NCBI GenBank assembly: GCA_905480055.1 | Contig: CAJQOW010000245.1 | Location: 1 to 5,299 of the forward strand | DNA: 5,299 nucleotides | From: an uncultured Acidimicrobiia bacterium | Lineage (GTDB): Bacteria > Actinomycetota > Acidimicrobiia > UBA5794 | Direction of reading: 5' to 3' | In this document: positions 1 to 4,920 of the stretch, in pieces | Position numbering within the stretch: position 1 is the first letter of the stretch | Layout: every line of letters starts with the position of its first letter | Translations under genes and position numbers: made by a program | Notes under the pieces: model-generated | What the model was told of the DNA's origin: nothing | Seen by the model: the letters and a program-made list of their open reading frames with translations, nothing else | The model's database searches: none

Positions 1-10
1 CTGCGGGCGA

Positions 11-931
11 TCAGTCCTGAGGTCTCAGGATCAGGAGCGCACCCTCGGCAGGCGCAACCGAGATGTGGGAGGCATATCCAAGGAGCTCGCCGTCCGCCTG
101 GAACGGCGTGCGGGGTTCTGCCTCGATGTCGAGCCGCTCATAATCGGTCCATAGCCGGATTCCCGTCGCATCCCTGTGGCTGAGCCCGACTGCAGCACGC
201 GAGAAGATCTCAGTTGCTCGTGTCACGCCAAGGTCGTTGGCTGCCAACGTTGCGATTCCCTCTGGCTGCTCTGCGGTGAGCCGCAAAGGGAGTCTGCCGA
301 AATAGGTGTAGGGATCGTGGACCTGGGTGAGCGCAGCGAGGGCATCGAAGCGTTCGCCGTCACACGTCATCCGGAGGTTCGGATGCTCGCTCCGCCAACT
401 CGACAGCAGTCTCCCGACCGCTGTAGACGCGTAGTGGATGCTCCCGAACCGCGACTTGGAGAAGGGTCGTGTCTCAGCTGATTCGACGACATCTGCGTCG
501 AATCCGATGCCAAGCGCAAAGGTTGCGTATCGAGTGAGTTCTCCAACCGGCGTTGTCGCAGCGATCCTGACCATCCTCGTCGGTACCGGCTCGAATCCGA
601 TGGCGTGGCTTGCGGCACGGGGCGCCTTCATGGGGATGCCGAGAATGCGAGCCAGGACGTTCGTGGTGCCGACCGGGATGATGCCGAGGGCCGTGTCCGA
701 ATGCACGAGCGCGTTCGCCACATGGTGGGCAACACCGTCGCCACCCATGGCGAACACCACGTCGACGCCAAGCTCCGCTGCGCGATGAGCGACTGTCTCC
801 GTTTCGTGGGGACTGATCGGCCACTCGGTCGTCAGCTCAAACGTACGCGAAAGCGTCGTTGTGATATCGCGGAACAGACCACCGGTGAACTGCGACGCAG
901 AGGGGTTTGCGATGAGGGTGGCCGTCGGCAT
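11..931 (-). CDS. Diacylglycerol/lipid kinase family protein (DagK/YegS/LCB5-like)
   Basis: This 306-aa protein probably transfers the ATP gamma-phosphate to a lipid hydroxyl (diacylglycerol or a related lipid) at the inner face of the membrane. The substrate cannot be read from the sequence. It starts MPTATLIANPSAS, the usual N-terminal beta-strand plus NP motif. It carries the nucleotide loop GGDG at 63-66, the GIIPVGTTNVLAR segment at 83-95, GFDADVV at 143-149, and a C-terminal ADGE at 279-282 whose Glu282 matches the likely catalytic base. About 300 aa is normal for the family. There is no transmembrane segment or signal peptide. Oddities: the textbook GGDGTxxE is GGDGVAHH, and GTGND is GTTNV; this may simply mark an actinobacterial branch. 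It lies 42 nt downstream of a response regulator on the same strand. No Shine-Dalgarno precedes the ATG, but TACGCT sits at -12 to -7, so it may also have its own leaderless transcript. The family call is firm and the substrate is unknown. Confidence 0.9.
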   Translation of the reverse strand: MPTATLIANPSASQFTGGLFRDITTTLSRTFELTTEWPISPHETETVAHRAAELGVDVVFAMGGDGVAHHVANALVHSDTALGIIPVGTTNVLARILGIPMKAPRAASHAIGFEPVPTRMVRIAATTPVGELTRYATFALGIGFDADVVESAETRPFSKSRFGSIHYASTAVGRLLSSWRSEHPNLRMTCDGERFDALAALTQVHDPYTYFGRLPLRLTAEQPEGIATLAANDLGVTRATEIFSRAAVGLSHRDATGIRLWTDYERLDIEAEPRTPFQADGELLGYASHISVAPAEGALLILRPQD

Positions 932-937
932 CAGCGA

Positions 938-943
938 AGCGTA
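938..943 (-). promoter_or_regulatory. Candidate -10 hexamer TACGCT for a leaderless lipid kinase mRNA
   Basis: On the minus strand TACGCT matches the actinobacterial TANNNT -10 consensus and lies exactly at -12 to -7 of the ATG at 931, so transcription would begin at the start codon. No Shine-Dalgarno sequence is visible. The nearest -35-like string is CTGACA at 965-970, but a 21-nt spacer is too long to be convincing. If active, it lies between the response regulator stop and the kinase start, giving the kinase a promoter independent of the regulator. Confidence 0.4.
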
Positions 944-973
944 CGGGCCTTGAATCGAGACCGATGTCAGCGA

Positions 974-1405
974 TCAGCTTGCGAGGAGCTTTTCGACCTG
1001 CACACGCAAGTCCAAGGGCCGGAACGGCTTCGTCATGAACGAGTCGGCGCCTCCCTTGGCAGCCTTGTCTGCCATCTCTGGCTGGGCGTGGGCGGTGAGC
1101 ACGAGCACCTTGATCGACGCCGTCTCCTGATCGTTGCGAATCCGGCGCAGGACCTCCCAGCCATCGAGACCGGGGAGCCCGATGTCGAGTACGACCGCAT
1201 CAGGTCTGGAATCGCGGATCGCGTCGAGACCACCGACGCCGTCGGCTGCAGAGGAGACTTCGACGCCAAGCACGCGCAGACAGACCTCAATCAGCCGCCT
1301 CACGCTGGCGGAGTCTTCAATGACGAGCACGCGTCGTTCCACTCGTGTTGTATCGGCAGGGCAGAGTGCGACTTCAGCGGTTGTTTGCCAGGCCTTCGGA
1401 GCCAT
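974..1405 (-). CDS. Single-domain response regulator (receiver domain only)
   Basis: This is a CheY-like receiver of 143 aa from ATG 1405, with no output domain. All hallmark residues are present: the acidic pair Glu30-Asp31 in VLVIEDSASV, the phospho-acceptor Asp74 in VVLDIGLPGLDG, the switch Thr104 in VLVLTAHA, and Lys126 in MTKPFRPLDL. It should be phosphorylated by a histidine kinase and act through protein contacts rather than DNA binding. No histidine kinase is in the window. The open frame continues upstream, but only as a shadow of the divergent dehydrogenase. The start is uncertain: ATG 1405 leaves about 20 residues before the domain; GTG 1342 would give 122 aa beginning MERRVLVIED, closer to a minimal receiver; GTG 1423 is also possible. 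None has a Shine-Dalgarno. The lipid kinase follows 42 nt downstream on the same strand, suggesting co-transcription. The domain call is certain and the role is not. Confidence 0.88.
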   Translation of the reverse strand: MAPKAWQTTAEVALCPADTTRVERRVLVIEDSASVRRLIEVCLRVLGVEVSSAADGVGGLDAIRDSRPDAVVLDIGLPGLDGWEVLRRIRNDQETASIKVLVLTAHAQPEMADKAAKGGADSFMTKPFRPLDLRVQVEKLLAS

Positions 1406-1429
1406 CCCACGGGCACAGGGCACCGTCAC

Positions 1430-1435
1430 TGCGTA
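1430..1435 (-). promoter_or_regulatory. Weak candidate -10 (TACGCA) for the response regulator
   Basis: TACGCA on the minus strand is the best -10-like string in the gap upstream of the regulator, although it ends in A rather than T. It lies at -12 to -7 of GTG 1423, so a leaderless start there, or a short leader to ATG 1405, is conceivable. It overlaps the plus-strand TAGCCT, sharing the central TA. No -35 is recognisable. Confidence 0.2.
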
Positions 1436-1439
1436 GCCT
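1434..1439 (+). promoter_or_regulatory. Candidate -10 (TAGCCT) for the P5C dehydrogenase gene
   Basis: TAGCCT fits TANNNT and would place transcription start near 1446, giving a leader of about 30 nt to GTG 1476. This matches the spacing seen for both SDR genes in the window (33-36 nt from the hexamer end to the start codon). No good -35 is seen. The hexamer overlaps the minus-strand candidate TACGCA. Confidence 0.35.
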
Positions 1440-1464
1440 GAGGCCTTGAGACCCGTCCCGATTC

Positions 1465-1470
1465 GAGGAG
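1465..1470 (+). promoter_or_regulatory. Ribosome binding site GAGGAG that decides the dehydrogenase start
   Basis: GAGGAG is followed by 5 nt and then GTG at 1476. It is the only strong Shine-Dalgarno in the region and selects the GTG over the in-frame TTG at 1446. The TTG lies upstream of this site and has no ribosome binding site of its own. Confidence 0.7.
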
Positions 1471-1475
1471 TCGAT

Positions 1476-3035
1476 GTGCTACCGCCGTACAGCGCTGAAC
1501 CGTATTCCGATTTTGATGATCCGCGTATCGCACAGCAGTATGAACAGGCGCTGCGACGAGTACATGCCTCCCTCGGAGAGCGCGCCCCACTCGTGATTGC
1601 AGGCGAGCGAGTCGAGACCAAGGAATCCATCGCATCCGTAAATCCGTCCGACCCTGCTGTTGTGGTCGGATCCGCATCCTCCGCGGCGGTCGGCGATGTC
1701 GATGCAGCTCTCGACGCTGCCTGGGATGCATATCCGGACTGGTCCCGTCGCACAGCGGAGGAGCGTGCGGGCCTGATTCACCGGGTTGGGGATCTGATCG
1801 CCGAACGTCGGTTCGAATTCGCCGCATGGCAGACGTTCGAGGCAGGCAAGAACTGGGCTGAGGCCGAAGCTGACGTTGCCGAGGCGATCGATTTCTGTCG
1901 GTACTACGCCCATCAGGCCTTGCGGATGGCTGAACCTGTCGCAGTGCATCAGTACGAAGGGGAAACAAACGAGTCATGGCTGCAGCCGATCGGTGCGGGC
2001 GTGGTGATCCCCCCGTGGAATTTCCCCCTTGCGATCCTCGTGGGCATGACGGTAGGCCCTGTGGCTGCGGGCAACACCGTCGTCCTCAAACCTGCATCGA
2101 ACACACCCATGGTCGGCTGGGGATTCATCAAAGCGCTTGAGGAGGCTGGGCTCCCGGGTGGCGTGGTCAACTACCTGCCGGGCAGTGGCGGTGAGATAGG
2201 AGACGCATTGGTGGACCACCCACGAACGCGTTTCGTCAACTTCACGGGGTCAAAGGAGGTCGGGCTTCGCATCGCTGAGCGGTCGGCACGGGTCCATGAC
2301 ACGCAACGCTGGCTGAAGCGGTCCTACATGGAGATGGGCGGCAAGGATGCCCTCATTGTTGATGACACATGTGACCTGGATCGTGCTGCCGATGATGCGG
2401 TGAAGTCCGCGTTCGGCTTCCAGGGGCAGAAGAGTTCCGCCTGCTCGCGGCTGATCGTGTTCGACAGCGTCCACGATGCCCTGGTCGACAGGGTTGTAGA
2501 GCGTGCCGCCGCGCTTCAGGTCGGGAATGCAGCGGACAACTTCCCGATGGGGCCGGTGATCTCAGCGGCCCAACATCGTTCCATCCTCTCGGAAATCGAG
2601 GTTGGAAAGTCTGAGGCGAACCTCGTGATGGGCGGTCATCCGCTCGCCATCAACGGTGGCTACTTCATCGAGCCGACCATCTTCGACGGCGTCGCACCTG
2701 ATGCCCGACTTGCCCAGCACGAGATCTTTGGCCCCGTGCTGTCCGTCATCTCTGTCGGGTCGTTCGATGAGGCCCTCGACGTGGCGAACGGGACCGAGTT
2801 CGGGCTGACTGGTGGGTTGCACTCCCTCGACCAGCAGCGACTTGAGCGAGCCAAACGTGAGTTCCACGTCGGCAACCTGTATCTCAATCGGAAGATCACC
2901 GGTGCCCTTGTCGGGATTCAGCCATTCGGCGGTTTCAACATGTCAGGCTCGAATGCCAAGGCCGGCGGCCCCGACTATCTGCGCCTGTTCATGGAGATGA
3001 AGAGCGTGGCCCAGCGGATTCCTGACTCTCAATAG
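1476..3035 (+). CDS. pruA: L-glutamate gamma-semialdehyde (1-pyrroline-5-carboxylate) dehydrogenase, RocA/PruA type, with catalytic Cys replaced by Ser
   Basis: The family oxidises glutamate semialdehyde (from P5C) to glutamate with NAD+, the second step of proline and arginine breakdown in the cytoplasm. From GTG 1476 the protein is 519 aa, close to Bacillus RocA and Thermus P5CDH (about 515). Diagnostic segments: the N-terminus MLPPYSAEPYSDF, PWNFPLAIL at 180-188 (Asn182, oxyanion hole), LKPAS at 204-208, FTGSKEVG at 256-263, MEMGGKD at 285-291 (general base Glu286), HEIFGP at 415-420 (Glu416, NAD contact), the substrate anchor NRKITGALVG at 471-480, and the C-terminal GGPDYLRLF. The family active site GQKCSAxSR here reads GQKSSACSR: Ser320 (codon AGT, 2433-2435) takes the nucleophile position, and a Cys appears at 323. 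Everything else looks intact and the frame is unbroken, so this is a one-base sequencing error, an inactive or moonlighting protein, or an altered enzyme. No proline dehydrogenase gene is nearby. An upstream in-frame TTG at 1446 (529 aa) is less likely because the GTG has a strong ribosome binding site. The symbol rocA is also used. Confidence 0.9.
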   Translation: MLPPYSAEPYSDFDDPRIAQQYEQALRRVHASLGERAPLVIAGERVETKESIASVNPSDPAVVVGSASSAAVGDVDAALDAAWDAYPDWSRRTAEERAGLIHRVGDLIAERRFEFAAWQTFEAGKNWAEAEADVAEAIDFCRYYAHQALRMAEPVAVHQYEGETNESWLQPIGAGVVIPPWNFPLAILVGMTVGPVAAGNTVVLKPASNTPMVGWGFIKALEEAGLPGGVVNYLPGSGGEIGDALVDHPRTRFVNFTGSKEVGLRIAERSARVHDTQRWLKRSYMEMGGKDALIVDDTCDLDRAADDAVKSAFGFQGQKSSACSRLIVFDSVHDALVDRVVERAAALQVGNAADNFPMGPVISAAQHRSILSEIEVGKSEANLVMGGHPLAINGGYFIEPTIFDGVAPDARLAQHEIFGPVLSVISVGSFDEALDVANGTEFGLTGGLHSLDQQRLERAKREFHVGNLYLNRKITGALVGIQPFGGFNMSGSNAKAGGPDYLRLFMEMKSVAQRIPDSQ

Positions 3036-3077
3036 GCAGCAGCTGAAGCACGCCCCGGTGTCCGAGCCGGCTCCGGG
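3036..3077. other. Convergent intergenic gap with a weak inverted repeat
   Basis: These 42 nt separate the stops of two convergent genes. They contain the perfect 10-bp palindrome GAGCCGGCTC (3064-3073). An outer CCCGG (3054-3058)/CCGGG (3073-3077) pair could form a short stem with a 14-nt loop. Neither has a T-tract on either strand, so a bidirectional terminator is possible but poorly supported. Confidence 0.25.
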
Positions 3078-4010
3078 CTAACTGCCGCTGTAGGAATACC
3101 AGATCACCGCGTTGCCGAGCGTGTCGAGCACGATCGCGGTGTCGCCACCGTTGGACCACACAGGTGTGTCGCTGCACCAGTGGATGGCCTCGGCAGGACC
3201 TCCCTCGCAACCGGTGACCACGGTGACGGTGTCGCCGACGGCGAGCACGATGCCGCTTGGAAACGTGAGGCGATTCGTTGAGCTCTCATCACGCAGGACC
3301 CAACCCGAGATCGAGACCCTGCCATAACCCTCGTTGACGATGGTGATGTACTCCCCATCGAGGGCATCATCGTCTGGTCCCGTCGGGTCGAATTCGAGTT
3401 CCTGAACACGGATGACGGGCCGGTCGGCGCTGACGCCCTCATCGTCGCCGCAGGCAAAGGTTCCCCACATGCCCTTACCCGACTGGAACGCCCGAGCCTC
3501 GAGCGCCTTGAGGTTCTGTGCGTGTTCATTTCCGTTCTGGAGCGCAACAGCATGCCCCTCAGCGACCATGAACTCGTTGACGAACTCGACACCCTCTGGC
3601 GTCTCGAGATAAACAAAGCGGAGCGCCCGTCCGAAACCATCTACGTCCTCTTCACCTGCTACGAGCAGCACGTTCCTGCCGGCGATTTCGTTGGAGAGAA
3701 TGGCGGTCGCCTCCGCACCCCAACACTCGGTGGACTCTGGTGCGTTGATGCCGAGCATGCGCACGGTTGTCGAGACGCCGTCGACGGTTGCCGTGACCGT
3801 GTCGCCGTCGATGACTTCGACGACCGTGCCCACGATGCGCTCCTCGACGGGAGGGAGGGTTGGCGTCGTCGTGGTCGCAACCACGTTGCCCGCAAGCGTG
3901 GTGGTGGTCGTAGATGTTTCCACGAACTCAGGGGCCTGCGGCCTGGAATCGCAGGCACCGGCGACGAGAACCGTGGCGACGATGAGGAGGAACGACGGCC
4001 GTTTCAACAT
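3078..4010 (-). CDS. Probable secreted lipoprotein: thermonuclease (SNase) domain plus lamin-tail domain
   Basis: This 310-aa protein probably acts outside the membrane as a nucleic-acid hydrolase. Residues 1-20 (MLKRPSFLLI... VAGAC) form a signal peptide ending in a lipobox-like motif with Cys20. Ala at -3 is less typical, so lipidation is likely but not certain. A Thr-rich linker (about 31-56) follows. The SNase domain spans about 58-188: VIDGDTV (Asp68, metal), RMLGINAPE (Arg84 and Glu92, matching Arg35 and Glu43 of staphylococcal nuclease; Asn89 replaces Asp40), and DGFGRAL (Arg128, matching Arg87). About 197-310 is a lamin-tail (LTD) beta-sandwich: GEYITIVNEG, SGWVLRD, FPSGIVLAVGD and WSNGGDTAIV. 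Besides Cys20, the only cysteines are 96/187 and 268/279, fitting one disulfide per domain. The open frame extends further upstream, but that part is antisense shadow of the divergent SDR. ATG 4010 is chosen because it gives a normal signal peptide; ATG 4049 would add 13 residues. No Shine-Dalgarno is present, but TACCGT sits at -12 to -7. Catalytic residues look complete. Confidence 0.9.
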   Translation of the reverse strand: MLKRPSFLLIVATVLVAGACDSRPQAPEFVETSTTTTTLAGNVVATTTTPTLPPVEERIVGTVVEVIDGDTVTATVDGVSTTVRMLGINAPESTECWGAEATAILSNEIAGRNVLLVAGEEDVDGFGRALRFVYLETPEGVEFVNEFMVAEGHAVALQNGNEHAQNLKALEARAFQSGKGMWGTFACGDDEGVSADRPVIRVQELEFDPTGPDDDALDGEYITIVNEGYGRVSISGWVLRDESSTNRLTFPSGIVLAVGDTVTVVTGCEGGPAEAIHWCSDTPVWSNGGDTAIVLDTLGNAVIWYSYSGS

Positions 4011-4016
4011 GCCGGA

Positions 4017-4022
4017 ACGGTA
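4017..4022 (-). promoter_or_regulatory. Candidate -10 (TACCGT) for a leaderless nuclease mRNA
   Basis: TACCGT fits TANNNT and sits at -12 to -7 of the ATG at 4010 on the minus strand, so the transcript would start at the start codon. This agrees with the absence of a Shine-Dalgarno and supports ATG 4010 over ATG 4049. No clear -35 is visible. Confidence 0.4.
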
Positions 4023-4059
4023 GGGGAGCCGCCCGTGAACTCGGTGCATCTCGACAACG

Positions 4060-4065
4060 TATGAT
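4060..4065 (+). promoter_or_regulatory. Candidate -10 (TATGAT) for the first SDR gene
   Basis: TATGAT differs from TATAAT at one position and would start transcription near 4072, giving a leader of about 27 nt. No good -35 is found at 16-18 nt; the sequence there is GTGAACTC-like. It lies in the 88-nt divergent gap shared with the nuclease gene, about 38 bp from that gene's candidate -10. Confidence 0.45.
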
Positions 4066-4089
4066 CCGCTCGCACTGTCACCAATCCAC

Positions 4090-4093
4090 GGAG
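4090..4093 (+). promoter_or_regulatory. Ribosome binding site GGAG of the first SDR gene
   Basis: GGAG lies 5 nt before ATG 4099 within GGAGTC-N3-ATG. The same GGAGTC-N3-start layout precedes the dehydrogenase and the second SDR. Confidence 0.6.
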
Positions 4094-4098
4094 TCCTC

Positions 4099-4863
4099 AT
4101 GCAGAACCCGTTCGACCTCACGGACAAGGTCGCCATCGTCACCGGCGGCAACAACGGCATCGGCCTCGCCATGGCCGAAGCTCTGGCCGGCGCTGGAGCC
4201 AGCGTCGCGATCTGGGGTCGAAACGAGGAGCGCAATGCGATCGCCCTCGAACAGGTGTCGACACATGGCGGCGAGGCTCTTGCACTCTCGGTCGATGTCA
4301 GTGATGAACAGGCGGTTGTGGATGCGTTTGCCGAAACGCTCGTTGCGTTCGGCCATGTTGATGCGGTGTTTGCCAATGCCGGCGTTGGATCGGTGGGGAC
4401 ACCGTTCGAGCACACCACGACAGAGGAATGGCGGTACGTGTTCGGTGTCAACATGGAGGGCGTGTTCTGGACCTTCCGTGAGGCCGTCAAGCACATGAAA
4501 CCGGCACGGGGCGGCTCGTTGGTGGTCACGTCATCGGTCGCCGGAGACTTCGGGTTCCCCACAGGGGAGCATTACGCGGCCACCAAAGCAGGCGTTCGAG
4601 CGTTGATCCGAGGTCTCGCGGTTGAGTATGGGAAGTACGGGATTCGTGCGAATGCCGTTGCCCCTGGGTGGGTCGTCACCGGCATGACGGATGGTTTCAT
4701 CGAGGAAGAACGGTTCGAGGCGATGGTGAAACCACGGATCCCGGTTGGACGATGGGGACAACCAGAAGACTTTGCAGGTATCGCCGTCTACTTGGCGTCT
4801 GATGCTTCACAATGGCACACCGGGGACACGATCACCATAGATGGTGGATACCTCCAGAAGTAG
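4099..4863 (+). CDS. Classical SDR-family NAD(P)-dependent oxidoreductase (FabG-like)
   Basis: This 254-aa cytoplasmic short-chain dehydrogenase/reductase is complete and of normal length. The Rossmann dinucleotide motif TGGNNGIG is at 15-22, and the adenine-side Asp66 lies in SVDVSD. NAG is at 93-95, and the catalytic set is Asn118 (GVNMEG), Ser146 (TSSVAG), Tyr159 and Lys163 (YAATK). PG at 189-190 and a C-terminal TIDGGYLQK are typical of the FabG/gluconate-5-dehydrogenase-like bulk of the family. The second strand ends in WGRN with no acidic residue and Arg41, which leans towards NADP(H), but this is only a tendency. The substrate cannot be assigned. The ATG is supported by GGAG 5 nt upstream. 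It is divergent from the nuclease gene, and a second SDR follows 57 nt later on the same strand with its own possible -10, so the two may be co-transcribed or only neighbours. Nothing looks broken. Confidence 0.93.
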   Translation: MQNPFDLTDKVAIVTGGNNGIGLAMAEALAGAGASVAIWGRNEERNAIALEQVSTHGGEALALSVDVSDEQAVVDAFAETLVAFGHVDAVFANAGVGSVGTPFEHTTTEEWRYVFGVNMEGVFWTFREAVKHMKPARGGSLVVTSSVAGDFGFPTGEHYAATKAGVRALIRGLAVEYGKYGIRANAVAPGWVVTGMTDGFIEEERFEAMVKPRIPVGRWGQPEDFAGIAVYLASDASQWHTGDTITIDGGYLQK

Positions 4864-4879
4864 CTCAGAAGCCAACTCC

Positions 4880-4885
4880 TAGAAT
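4880..4885 (+). promoter_or_regulatory. Candidate -10 (TAGAAT) for the second SDR gene
   Basis: TAGAAT in the 57-nt gap matches TATAAT at five of six positions and would start transcription near 4892, giving a leader of about 29 nt. No -35 match is seen. It suggests the second SDR may be expressed independently of the first. Confidence 0.4.
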
Positions 4886-4909
4886 CGATGGCGATACCAG
4901 CGAATCCCC

Positions 4910-4915
4910 GAGGAG
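4910..4915 (+). promoter_or_regulatory. Ribosome binding site GAGGAG of the second SDR gene
   Basis: GAGGAG lies 5 nt before ATG 4921. It is a strong Shine-Dalgarno match and fixes the start of a gene whose stop lies outside the window. Confidence 0.65.
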
Positions 4916-4920
4916 TCCCC

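Noticed and set aside
605..1441. Long plus-strand open frame (278 codons) antisense to the lipid kinase and response regulator
   Set aside because: The Arg/Cys/His-rich translation shows no domain, and both minus-strand genes below it have clear family motifs. It is a high-G+C shadow frame.
1406..1753. Upstream extension of the response regulator frame to 1753
   Set aside because: The translation there is low-complexity Ser/Thr/Ala/Arg sequence antisense to the dehydrogenase's conserved N-terminus, so the gene is taken to start at 1405 or later.
1426..1977. 183-codon minus-strand frame antisense to the dehydrogenase
   Set aside because: Arg/Pro/Gln-rich shadow with no motif, opposite strongly conserved coding sequence.
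3064..3073. Palindrome GAGCCGGCTC as an intrinsic bidirectional terminator
   Set aside because: There is no loop in the perfect palindrome and no T-run on either side, so it is kept only as a weak inverted repeat in the gap entry.
3890..3925. GTGGTGGTCGT-type run as a microsatellite or regulatory repeat
   Set aside because: It is simply the reverse complement of Thr codons in the lipoprotein linker and explained by coding.
3522..4064. 180-codon plus-strand frame antisense to the nuclease
   Set aside because: Rich in Arg/Asp/Gly with no recognisable fold; the opposite strand encodes a complete SNase-LTD protein.
4011..4562. Upstream extension of the nuclease frame to 4562
   Set aside because: It lies antisense to the first SDR, has no domain, and would bury the signal peptide that begins at 4010.
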